A stretch of DNA of 15,282 nucleotides from HGM12587 sp945786935. GTDB taxonomy: Bacteria > Bacillota > Clostridia > Lachnospirales > Lachnospiraceae. Numbering within the stretch: position 1 is the first letter of the stretch; each line of letters starts with the position of its first letter. This document shows, piece after piece, positions 1-6,110 of the stretch. The notes under the pieces were generated by a model. That model made no database searches, was not told the origin of the DNA, and worked only from the letters and a program-made list of their open reading frames with translations. The stretch covers positions 1-15,282 of the forward strand of contig CALZFY010000055.1 of NCBI GenBank assembly GCA_945786935.1. Reading direction: 5' to 3'. Made by a program: the position numbers and the translations under genes.

Positions 1-76
1 TTTTGATCAAAACTGGTTTTTACTGTTTAGTTATCAATGTTCATGTTCTTTTGCTTTCGCTCATGCGTCAGCTTGA
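1..76 (-). other. Putative rRNA operon leader (5' end of an rrn transcript leaving the window)
   Basis: This is the transcribed stretch downstream of two tandem strong promoters on the minus strand. It has no open reading frame with a ribosome-binding site. Read on the minus strand it ends with a purine-rich segment containing GAACATTGATAACTAAACAG, which resembles the leaders and spacers preceding 16S rRNA in Clostridia, and then the 12-bp perfect palindrome TTTTGATCAAAA at the very edge (1-12). The tandem promoter arrangement and this leader suggest that a 16S gene starts just outside the window. The promoter repeats are seen directly; the rRNA assignment is inference because no rRNA sequence is present. 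Another highly expressed minus-strand gene is the alternative. Confidence 0.5.
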
Positions 77-78
77 TT

Positions 79-107
79 AATTTATCATATCTGTCTTTAT
101 TTGTCAA
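79..107 (-). promoter_or_regulatory. Strong sigma-A promoter P2 (proximal of a tandem pair)
   Basis: On the minus strand a perfect -35 box TTGACA (102-107) is followed by a 17-bp spacer and the -10 hexamer TAAATT (79-84), preceded by TG one base away (86-87), so it is an extended -10. An A/T-rich tract upstream of the -35 could act as an UP element. Nearly the same block recurs 114 bp upstream. Confidence 0.75.
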
Positions 108-192
108 CAACTTTTTTTATTTATTTTTTGCTCTTTCGAAGAAGGCATTCATAAATCTTTATTTCATTGTTGTCATTTGCGACAGCTCGATT

Positions 193-221
193 AATTTATC
201 ATACATAGCTTTCTTTGTCAA
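193..221 (-). promoter_or_regulatory. Strong sigma-A promoter P1 (distal of a tandem pair)
   Basis: On the minus strand TTGACA (216-221), a 17-bp spacer and TAAATT (193-198) with the same extended TG form a second copy of the promoter at 79-107. The flanking sequence is also shared (AAGTTG before the -35, TAAATTAATC after the -10), so this is a duplicated promoter module, as is usual upstream of bacterial rRNA operons. Confidence 0.75.
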
Positions 222-256
222 CAACTTTTTAAATTTTTTATTGAACTTTTTAAACT

Positions 257-709
257 TTATATTTTGGTCTCAATTTTCTCCACTTTAATTCCATAGGCTT
301 CCAGATTCGTGCCAAGACGTTCTGTTAAAATTTGAGCCAGTTCTCCGTCACGTCCCGAGATCACTTCCTCCTGCGTTAAGCTGCTGATTACATTTTTCGA
401 CGCATTATATACATTGAAACTGATACGGGATTCCGCATTCTGTACGGAACCGCTTAATTTCTGGATAAACTTCACAGGATCCTCAATCTTCCACATGACA
501 AAGCAATCTGAAATCACGGATTTCTTATCAGAAATCATCACATCACTGGCCGGTAAGTCACTCAACCTTACTTTAGAACTAATCACAGTCTCTGACTGAA
601 TTACCGGAATCTTAAAGCTGACGCCATAGGAAGAGCCATCATTCTCCTCCACCCGGACGATCTTACCGAATTGTTTAATGACACGATATTCTCCCGGTTT
701 TGTTACCAC
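257..709 (-). pseudogene. HflC-like SPFH/band-7 protein, truncated (no membrane anchor, no C-terminal half)
   Basis: The 150-residue product matches the first part of the SPFH domain of HflC-type protease modulators: an EYRVIKQFGKIV strand, FKIPVIQ, the LSDLPASDVMISDKKSV segment, and DCFVMWKIEDPVKF. HflC proteins normally begin with a transmembrane anchor and run to about 280-330 residues. Here the frame starts at a GTG already inside the domain and stops after GIKVEKIETKI, where the long helical region should begin. The GTG start overlaps the stop of the upstream HflK-like frame by 5 nt in another frame, and a stop lies in this frame only 6 nt upstream of the GTG. Translational coupling is possible, but loss of both ends points to decay by deletion. 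The next sequence downstream is the tandem promoter region. The family is clear; the inactive state is inference. Confidence 0.6.
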
Positions 710-993
710 CTTACCTTATATACATTCTGAATATAAGGAAGTTTAAACTTAATACCCGGTGTTTCTTCCACCTGTACATACCCCCAGGTGCGAATGACTG
801 CATATTCATCTTCTTCTAAGGAATAAACACATTGAAGAAGTGAAAATATGAGAAACAACCCAAGAAAGAATACCGGGATCATCTTTAACCCTTTTCCCAA
901 ATTTGCCGGTTTCTTTTTCCCCTGCTGCACAAACTGTTCATCCCCACTTGTTTGTGACTGACTCGTTTGTTGAAACATTCCTTTGTTAAACAT
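703..993 (-). pseudogene. HflK-like N-terminal fragment (one membrane segment plus start of SPFH domain)
   Basis: The 96-residue frame starts at an ATG with a good AAAGGAGG ribosome-binding site. It has a hydrophilic Gln/Lys-rich N-terminus (residues 1-35), one transmembrane segment (about 38-58, MIPVFFLGLFLIF...), and then the opening strands of an SPFH domain (EYAVIRTWGYVQVEETPGIKFKLPYIQNVYKV) before stopping at TAA. HflK proteins, which form inner-membrane complexes with HflC around FtsH, are normally over 300 residues, so only the anchor and the first about 35 domain residues remain. The downstream frame repeats the same SPFH opening, so this is not one gene with a simple frameshift. More likely the hflK C-terminus and the hflC N-terminus were lost together. 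A small membrane protein translated with the next frame is less likely. Confidence 0.55.
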
Positions 994-1017
994 TTTTCCT
1001 CCTTTTTTCGCAGCGCA

Positions 1018-1138
1018 TTTATTGTGGCTGTTGTTTTTTATCTTTTCAAAATCCTTTAGTGAAACAGTGTTTTCATGGATCTTACTGTGTCTGACAGGTA
1101 TAAAAAAAGACCTTTACAATGACAACTGCCACAATAAA
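1018..1138. repeat. 121-bp segment bounded by 17-bp inverted repeats (possible MITE or IS remnant)
   Basis: TTTATTGTGGCTGTTGT (1018-1034) and the reverse complement of 1122-1138 (TTTATTGTGGCAGTTGT) agree at 16 of 17 positions. The 87 bp between them have no convincing coding frame. I see no clear target-site duplication outside the ends. The arrangement is that of a miniature transposable element or the joined ends of a lost insertion sequence. It lies directly upstream of the truncated hflK/hflC pair. It could alternatively be a regulatory inverted repeat. Confidence 0.4.
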
Positions 1139-1144
1139 AGTCTT
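1102..1144 (-). terminator. Terminator-like hairpin, minus strand
   Basis: Read on the minus strand, AAGACTTTTA (1135-1144) pairs over 10 bp, including one G-U, with TAAAGGTCTT (1107-1116). The sequence then continues into a run of seven T (1102-1108, partly inside the stem). A smaller nested hairpin (TGGCA/TGTCA) sits in the loop. This is the layout of a rho-independent terminator, but no gene lies immediately upstream on that strand, so it may be a leader attenuator of the HflK-like frame or a leftover of the inverted-repeat element containing it. Confidence 0.45.
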
Positions 1145-1195
1145 GCTATCTCATATTTATCAAAGTTTTTTTGTGTTCCTATCTCAGAAATCGCA

Positions 1196-1224
1196 TTGAC
1201 ATTTTTTTCATATGTCGTTACTAT
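1196..1224 (+). promoter_or_regulatory. Sigma-A promoter of the cobalt operon
   Basis: A perfect TTGACA (1196-1201) is followed after 17 bp by TACTAT (1219-1224, four of six matches to TATAAT). It lies about 20 bp ahead of the start of the cobalamin aptamer, which is the expected distance for a riboswitch-controlled transcript. Confidence 0.6.
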
Positions 1225-1242
1225 AAAAACAGAATTGAATGT

Positions 1243-1430
1243 ACAAAGGTGTCTGTGCCGGGCTGTATAGCCGGGTATGGGAGAATAGGGAAGTTGAGTG
1301 AAAAGCTCACACGGTCACGCCGCTGTATGGGAGGAGCTGTATTTTACAATGCCACTGGGAAACCGGGAAGGCAAAACACAGTGTGGACACCCGAGTCAGA
1401 AGACCTGCCTTGTGCATGCGATTTACACAG
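1243..1430 (+). ncRNA. Cobalamin (adenosylcobalamin-type) riboswitch aptamer
   Basis: The conserved landmarks of the cobalamin element appear in order: a P1 arm ACAAAGG (1243-1249) matching CCTTGT (1408-1413), GCCGGGCTGTATAGCCGGG (1257-1275), the GGGAAG...GTGAAAAGCTCAC arm (1288-1310), CGGTCACGCCGCTGTA (1312-1327), GCCACTGGGAAACCGGGAAGGC (1351-1372), and the B12 box around AGTCAGAAGACCTGCC (1395-1410). A CC(T)TGTG/CACAGG stem follows and would carry the kissing loop. The aptamer precedes cbiM of a cobalt transport operon, the classic context, so binding of B12 should lower expression of cbiMNQO-K. Confidence 0.93.
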
Positions 1431-1452
1431 GTTACGAACGATGGCCTTGTGT

Positions 1453-1520
1453 AAGAACAGGTTGGCTCATAGCAGATCAATTCTACCGCATTGCGGACAA
1501 AGCTATAACCTCTTGTTCTT
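1453..1520 (+). promoter_or_regulatory. Long leader hairpin between aptamer and terminator
   Basis: AAGAACAGGTT (1453-1463) pairs with AACCT...GTTCTT (1507-1520) with one 3-nt bulge. Inside it ATAGC (1469-1473) pairs with GCTAT (1502-1506) and CCGC (1486-1489) with GCGG (1493-1496). This is part of the expression platform of the riboswitch. Which alternative partner competes with the terminator is not resolved by eye. Confidence 0.45.
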
Positions 1521-1527
1521 CTGATAG

Positions 1528-1559
1528 CCTGTCGGGTTTCGCCCTGCAGGTATTTTTTT
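1528..1559 (+). terminator. Rho-independent terminator of the riboswitch expression platform
   Basis: CCTGTCGGG (1528-1536) and CCCTGCAGG (1542-1550) form a 9-position stem with one mismatch and one G-U around a TTTCG loop, followed at once by TATTTTTTT (1551-1559). Its place between the cobalamin aptamer and the cbiM ribosome-binding site indicates B12-dependent premature termination. Confidence 0.8.
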
Positions 1560-1608
1560 GCCGTATTTTACGGTAAATTGCATTACTACAGTCAGAAGGG
1601 AGAAAAAA

Positions 1609-2355
1609 ATGAGTAAAAAACAAAAACATCTATTGATCTGGGCATGTGCACTTTCACTTGCCTTTGGCATTGTACCACAGGTAAATGCCATGCACATTAT
1701 GGAAGGTTACCTTCCGGGAGGATTCTGTATCGCATGGGGAGTCTTATGCATCCCTTTCCTGATCGCAGGATTTTTCTCAATTCAGAAAAAATTAAATAAA
1801 CACCGAAATCTGATCACATTACTGGCAATGTCCGGTGCATTTATCTTCGTGATCTCTTCACTGAAGATTCCATCTGTGACAGGAAGCTGTTCCCATATGA
1901 CTGGAACAGGCCTGGGTGCCATTTTATTCGGACCGGCTGCAGTTTCTATTTTAGGCCTCATCGTTTTATTGTTCCAGTCTATTTTGCTGGCACACGGCGG
2001 CCTTACCACCATTGGGGCCAATACTTTTTCCATGGCCATTGCCGGACCTTTTGTATCCTATGGGATTTATAAACTTTGTGAAAAACTGAATTTTAACAGA
2101 AAGTTCAGTGTCTTTCTTGCCGCTGCTCTGGGTGATCTTTTTACCTATTGTATTACAGCCGCACAGCTTGCACTGGCACATCATGCCGACACTACCTTTG
2201 GTGGTGCCTTAGGTAAATTTATGCTGGTCTTTGCACCTACCCAGGTTCCGCTGGCTATCATTGAGGGAATCCTTACCATGATTATTGTGATTGGACTGGA
2301 AACCTATGCCAAACCGGAGCTTCGTGCCATTGGATTTTTAAAGGAGAGAAAATAA
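1609..2355 (+). CDS. cbiM: Cobalt ECF transporter S component CbiM
   Basis: CbiM is the membrane protein that binds Co(II) and gives the CbiMNQO importer its specificity. The 248-residue product from the ATG at 1609 (ribosome-binding site AGAAGGGAG) begins with a signal-like hydrophobic stretch ending VNA at residue 27, followed by MHIMEGYLPGGF. In this family the processed N-terminus Met-His and further histidines coordinate the metal, and here the second residue of the mature chain would be H29. The conserved GSCSHMTGTGLGAILFGP and LLAHGGLTTIGANTFSMAIAGP segments follow, with about six further membrane segments. A frame continues upstream to 1558, but that start lies in the terminator and has no ribosome-binding site, so 1609 is preferred. 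Nickel (NikM) is the alternative metal; the B12 riboswitch, CbiN and CbiK argue for cobalt. Confidence 0.95.
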   Translation: MSKKQKHLLIWACALSLAFGIVPQVNAMHIMEGYLPGGFCIAWGVLCIPFLIAGFFSIQKKLNKHRNLITLLAMSGAFIFVISSLKIPSVTGSCSHMTGTGLGAILFGPAAVSILGLIVLLFQSILLAHGGLTTIGANTFSMAIAGPFVSYGIYKLCEKLNFNRKFSVFLAAALGDLFTYCITAAQLALAHHADTTFGGALGKFMLVFAPTQVPLAIIEGILTMIIVIGLETYAKPELRAIGFLKERK

Positions 2356-2356
2356 T

Positions 2357-2668
2357 ATGAAGAAGACAGTTTTGATCGCAATTCTTGCAGTATTTTTAAT
2401 CGCTCTCGTTCCGCTGTTTGTTTTAAAGGACGCAGAGTTTGGCGGCTCCGATGATGCCGGAAGCGTAGTAGTAGAAGAGGTAGACAGTTCCTATGAACCA
2501 TGGGCAACTCCAATTCTGGAAAAACTCATCGGCGGAGAGCTTCCCGGAGAAGTGGAAAGCCTTTTCTTTTGTATCCAGACCGGTATCGGTGTAGGTATCA
2601 TAGCGTTTCTCATGGGACGTTTTGTTGAACGTAAAAAATGGATGAAGGATGAATCATGGTCGTTATAG
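2357..2668 (+). CDS. cbiN: Cobalt transport accessory membrane protein CbiN
   Basis: CbiN is the small auxiliary protein needed for cobalt loading of CbiM. The 103-residue product has two membrane segments (about 4-24 and 67-87) flanking an extracytoplasmic loop with the family marks EFGGSDD (27-33) and YEPW (46-49), and a basic cytoplasmic tail. Its length is normal for the family. It starts 1 bp after the cbiM stop (TAATATG), with the ribosome-binding site AAGGAG inside the end of cbiM, so translation is probably coupled. It overlaps cbiQ by 13 bp. Confidence 0.93.
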   Translation: MKKTVLIAILAVFLIALVPLFVLKDAEFGGSDDAGSVVVEEVDSSYEPWATPILEKLIGGELPGEVESLFFCIQTGIGVGIIAFLMGRFVERKKWMKDESWSL

Positions 2669-3432
2669 ACAAGCTTTGTTACAACTCCAGGCTTCGATAT
2701 GAAAACGCAGGCGAAAAATTTGCCTTTGCAATGATGACACTGTTCATCTGTGTCATGAGTCGTTCCATTGCAGTGGCATGTATCGTCCTTTTGGCGATGG
2801 GGATTCTTACCGTTTGGAAAGGAGGAATCCCCCTTTCCCGTTATTTGCATTTTCTGACAATACCGCTGACCTTTTTACTACTAAGCACCTTTGCCATCAT
2901 GCTGCATTTAAGCCGCACTCCCATGGATCTTTTTGCAATTCCTTTAGGGACATGGTATCTTACCACAAGCTCGTATTCTCTTATTTACAGTTTGCAGCTG
3001 ATTCTGACTGCTCTTGGCAGCGTATCGTGCCTGTATTTCCTGTCATTTACAACGCCCATGCCGGATATTCTGGAGGTTTTGAGATTTTTACATTGTCCGA
3101 GGCTTTTGATCGAGCTGATGCTTTTGATCTATCGCTTTATTTTTGTGTTACTGGATACTGCCTCAGCCATTACCACCTCCCAGAACTGCCGTCTTGGCAA
3201 CAGAGATTATAAAACTGCCTTAAAGTCCTTCGGAATGCTTGGCAGCGCATTAATGATCCGCTCTGTAACACGCTCCGGAAAACTTTTTGATTCCATGGAA
3301 GCCAGGTGCTACGACGGAACCATCCGTGTTCTATCACAGACCCGGCCACCAAAGAAAAAAATCGTGGCAGAAATCATTTTATTTGACACTGCATTACTGT
3401 TATTTGCCCTGTGGAGGAAATTTTACCTATGA
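2656..3432 (+). CDS. cbiQ: Cobalt ECF transporter T component CbiQ
   Basis: CbiQ is the transmembrane coupling protein that transmits ATP hydrolysis by CbiO to CbiM. The 258-residue sequence has about five to six hydrophobic segments, the cytoplasmic helix LIYRFIFVLLDTA (about 157-169) and the second coupling motif MEARCYDG (214-221), the form of the ECF T-component A-R-G signature in which Gly is replaced by Cys. Length is typical. The start overlaps the end of cbiN by 13 bp with an AAGGATG sequence ahead of it. The stop TGA forms an ATGA overlap with the cbiO start at 3429, so the two are translationally coupled. Confidence 0.93.
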   Translation: MVVIDKLCYNSRLRYENAGEKFAFAMMTLFICVMSRSIAVACIVLLAMGILTVWKGGIPLSRYLHFLTIPLTFLLLSTFAIMLHLSRTPMDLFAIPLGTWYLTTSSYSLIYSLQLILTALGSVSCLYFLSFTTPMPDILEVLRFLHCPRLLIELMLLIYRFIFVLLDTASAITTSQNCRLGNRDYKTALKSFGMLGSALMIRSVTRSGKLFDSMEARCYDGTIRVLSQTRPPKKKIVAEIILFDTALLLFALWRKFYL

Positions 3433-5099
3433 TACAAAATAATGATATCCTGTTAGAGGCAGAGAATCTTTACTTTTCCTATGATGACGACCATTCCCAT
3501 TCACTAAACGGTCTGTCAGTGGAAATCAGACGAAACAAAAAAATTGCATTGATGGGGGCAAACGGAAGCGGGAAATCCACATTTTTCCTTAGCTGTGTCG
3601 GTATTTTAAGGCCCCAGTCCGGAAAATTATACTGGGACGGAGAAGAATTTTCCTACACAAAGAAAGGTCTTTTAGATCTTAGAAGCAAAGTCGGCATCGT
3701 ATTTCAGGATCCGGACAATCAGCTTTTTTCCGCCAGTGTTTATCAGGAGATTTCCTTTGGAGTTTTAAATCTTGGAGTTTCTGAAGAAGTCGCCCGAAAA
3801 GAAGTGGAATCTGTCATGGATGAACTGGAGATCACGCCCTTTTCCGGGAAGCCTACCCATGCTTTAAGCGGCGGGCAAAAAAAGCAGGTTTCCATCGCAG
3901 ATATTTTAGTCATGCACCCGGAACTTATCCTTTTAGACGAACCAGCGGCAGCGTTGGATCCTAAGCATACCGTCATGGTCAACAAAATCGTTGACAGAAT
4001 GACAGCGCAGGGCATCACTGTTTTGATGGCGACCCACGACGTCAACTACGCTTATGAATGGGCAGATGAGGTCATACTCCTTCATGAGGGGAAGGTTTTG
4101 ATCCACGGAACTCCTGCGGAAGTATTTTCCAATAAAGCCGCATTAAAACAGACCAATCTGGAGCCTCCTGTTGTTTTGGAGCTCTTTGAGAGTCTCTGCA
4201 AAAAGCAGATTTTAAAAACATCCCTGCCCCTTCCCAAAAACATTTCCACACTGGAAAAGTATATTGCAGATGTACATTTAAACCCACAATACGGAGGAAA
4301 GAAAACAATGTCTACCCCTACAAAAAAAGCAATTCTGGCAGTCAGCTTCGGCCCCAGCCACAATGACACACGAAAGGTAACCATTGATGCCATTGAAGAC
4401 GATATGAAAGCGGCATTTCCGGATTATGCACTCTACCGCGCATGGACCAGCAAAATGATCATTAAGAAATTAAAAAACCGGGATGGTGTTTCTATTTGTA
4501 CAGTAAAAGAAGCTATGGAACAGATGAAGCAGGATGGTATCACCGACGTTCTGGTGCAACCCACCCATGTGATCAACGGAATTGAAAATGATCTCATGAA
4601 GGAGGATGCGCTTTCCTTCCGGGATGAATTTCATTCCATTTCATTTGGGGAGCCGCTCCTTACCAGTGAGCAGGACAGCTTAGATGTCATCCATGCCATT
4701 ACAAACGAATTTTCCGACCTTCAAAAAGATGAAGTTTTAGTATTAATGGGACACGGTACGACCCATTATGCTAACGCCATTTATGCAGCTTTAGACTATA
4801 CTTTTAAAGATCAGGGCTTTAAAAACATTTTTTTAGGTACTGTGGAAGCTTATCCATCCATGGAAACTTTGATGAAGATGGTCAAAGAATATAACCCGAA
4901 GAAAGTCATCCTTGCCCCGTTTATGATTGTGGCAGGAGATCATGCAAAAAATGATATGGCAGGGGATAATCCGGAATCCTGGTACAGCCAGTTCGTTGCT
5001 GCCGGCTTTGAAACCAAGACGGTAGTAAAGGGCCTTGGACAGTACCCGGGTATCCGAAAGATCCTCGTAGAACATTTAAGAGCCATTGACAGGGATTGA
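3429..5099 (+). CDS. cbiO-cbiK: Fused cobalt transporter ATPase CbiO and anaerobic cobaltochelatase CbiK
   Basis: One uninterrupted frame of 556 residues joins two enzymes normally encoded separately. Residues 1 to about 285 are CbiO, with Walker A GANGSGKST (43-51), Q-loop Q93, signature LSGGQ (146-150), Walker B LILLDEP (166-172) and switch His203. From Met294 the sequence is CbiK, a class II chelatase inserting Co(II) into sirohydrochlorin, with the catalytic-type His in MGHGT (H442), GTVEAYP (about 470-476) and the second His in GDHAKNDMAGD (H505). Each half has normal length (about 290 and 263). The start at 3429 has GGAGG 11 nt upstream inside cbiQ; the GTG at 3411 would consume that site. 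An intact GGAGG (4293-4297) and ATG (4308) remain inside the frame, so free CbiK may also be made. The codon TAC at 4290-4292 is one base from a stop, suggesting a recent fusion, or a sequencing error. Confidence 0.92.
   Translation: MIQNNDILLEAENLYFSYDDDHSHSLNGLSVEIRRNKKIALMGANGSGKSTFFLSCVGILRPQSGKLYWDGEEFSYTKKGLLDLRSKVGIVFQDPDNQLFSASVYQEISFGVLNLGVSEEVARKEVESVMDELEITPFSGKPTHALSGGQKKQVSIADILVMHPELILLDEPAAALDPKHTVMVNKIVDRMTAQGITVLMATHDVNYAYEWADEVILLHEGKVLIHGTPAEVFSNKAALKQTNLEPPVVLELFESLCKKQILKTSLPLPKNISTLEKYIADVHLNPQYGGKKTMSTPTKKAILAVSFGPSHNDTRKVTIDAIEDDMKAAFPDYALYRAWTSKMIIKKLKNRDGVSICTVKEAMEQMKQDGITDVLVQPTHVINGIENDLMKEDALSFRDEFHSISFGEPLLTSEQDSLDVIHAITNEFSDLQKDEVLVLMGHGTTHYANAIYAALDYTFKDQGFKNIFLGTVEAYPSMETLMKMVKEYNPKKVILAPFMIVAGDHAKNDMAGDNPESWYSQFVAAGFETKTVVKGLGQYPGIRKILVEHLRAIDRD
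4293..4310 (+). promoter_or_regulatory. cbiK: Internal ribosome-binding site and start codon for CbiK
   Basis: GGAGG (4293-4297) stands 10 nt before an in-frame ATG (4308-4310) exactly at the beginning of the CbiK domain (MSTPTKKAILAVSFGP). It looks like an ordinary intergenic gene start kept after loss of the cbiO stop codon, and allows independent initiation of a 263-residue CbiK. Confidence 0.7.
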
Positions 5100-5121
5100 G
5101 CGTTTCTTAACGCTCTTCCCT
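5091..5121. terminator. Hairpin shared by the convergent ends of cbiO-cbiK and the permease gene
   Basis: GAGCGTT (5098-5104) pairs with AACGCTC (5109-5115) around a 4-nt loop. The outer arms AGGGA (5091-5095) and TCCCT (5117-5121) add five more pairs after a small internal bulge. Both stop codons (TGA 5097-5099 and, on the minus strand, TAA 5107-5109) lie within it. There is no T-run on either side, so it is not a standard intrinsic terminator, but it is the only candidate end signal for both convergent operons. Confidence 0.55.
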
Positions 5122-6108
5122 GAAATATGGGAGCCCCAGACTTGCCGGCGGCTGATTCTCTCTCTTACTTCTCATGCTGGTAACTACCAGAACTACCAGT
5201 GTCACCACATAAGGAATCATCTTATACAATTCCTGAAATTCCATGTGATCCATACCAGTAGGAATATACAGATACAGAATATATAATCCACCAAACAGGA
5301 AGGATGCCAGCACACTGATGCTTGGACGCCAGATGGTAAAAATTACAAGAGCGATGGCCAGCCATCCTCTGTCACCGAAAGCATCATTGGACCATACACC
5401 GCAGGCATAATCCATGACGTAGTAAAGTCCGCCAAGGCCTGCGATCATACAGCCGACACAGGTGGTCACATATTTATATTTCGTTACATTGATACCAGCT
5501 GCATCTGCAGTGTTTGGATTCTCTCCAACCGCTCTTAAGTGAAGCCCTTTGCGGGTATGATTTAAGAAGTAGGATGCTGCCAGTGCAATGGCTACTCCTA
5601 AGTACGCTAAAAATCCATAGGATAAGAACAGTTTTCCAAACCAGCCAAGCTTTGAAGCAAATGGAAGTGCTTTACTGAAATAGGCACTGGTAGCTGTCAG
5701 AGTAATGGAAGGCACATCTGTGGCAACCAGTTTGATCAAAGAACCTCCGAAGAAGTTTCCAAAACCCACACCAAAGGTTGTCATAGCAAGACCTGTGACA
5801 TTCTGATTGGCACGTAAGCTAACTGTCAGGAAGCAATACAAAAGCCCCATCAAAAGGGAGCCTAAAAGGCAGCACAGCATTGGAATCATGATGGCAAGTA
5901 CCGGATTTAATGCACCCGCATTTTTCATGGAATGTTCGTAAAAAAAGGAACCGATAACTCCGCTGATAGCTCCAACATACATAACACCCGGAATTCCAAG
6001 GTTTAAGTTTCCGGATTTTTCCGTCAGAATCTCACCTGTACTTCCATACAGAAGAGGAATCCCCTGTACCACGGCTCTGGGAATAAATGCTAATAAGAAA
6101 TTCCACAT
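5107..6108 (-). CDS. Nup/BMP-type ABC transporter permease, second subunit (NupQ-like)
   Basis: This is one of two inner-membrane permeases of an importer of the BmpA/NupNOPQ type, a branch of the ribose-type (BPD_transp_2) family usually handling nucleosides or related compounds. The 333-residue product has about eight to nine membrane segments. Near the N-terminus is the family signature GEILTEKSGNLNLGIPGVMYVGA (about 25-47), and in the middle the cytoplasmic loop AVGENPNTADAAGINVTKYK, typical of these permeases. It starts 2 bp after the stop of the first permease, with AGGAGG inside that gene, so it is the last gene of the operon. It ends 7 bp from the convergent cbiO-cbiK stop. Substrate is unknown; nucleosides are the family-based guess. 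Confidence 0.88.
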   Translation of the reverse strand: MWNFLLAFIPRAVVQGIPLLYGSTGEILTEKSGNLNLGIPGVMYVGAISGVIGSFFYEHSMKNAGALNPVLAIMIPMLCCLLGSLLMGLLYCFLTVSLRANQNVTGLAMTTFGVGFGNFFGGSLIKLVATDVPSITLTATSAYFSKALPFASKLGWFGKLFLSYGFLAYLGVAIALAASYFLNHTRKGLHLRAVGENPNTADAAGINVTKYKYVTTCVGCMIAGLGGLYYVMDYACGVWSNDAFGDRGWLAIALVIFTIWRPSISVLASFLFGGLYILYLYIPTGMDHMEFQELYKMIPYVVTLVVLVVTSMRSKRENQPPASLGLPYFREER

Positions 6109-6110
6109 GA

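Noticed and set aside
37..288. Plus-strand 83-codon frame at the left edge, very rich in Phe, Leu and Asn
   Set aside because: It has no ribosome-binding site, is low-complexity, and lies on the complement of the tandem promoters. It is a by-product of A/T-rich DNA.
1171..1576. Two overlapping plus-strand frames of 92-117 codons
   Set aside because: They cover the cobalamin riboswitch and its terminator, whose conserved RNA motifs explain the sequence. The protein sequences look random.
3411..3428. GTG at 3411 as the cbiO start
   Set aside because: It would translate the GGAGG that serves the ATG at 3429, and the ATG gives the usual ATGA overlap with cbiQ.
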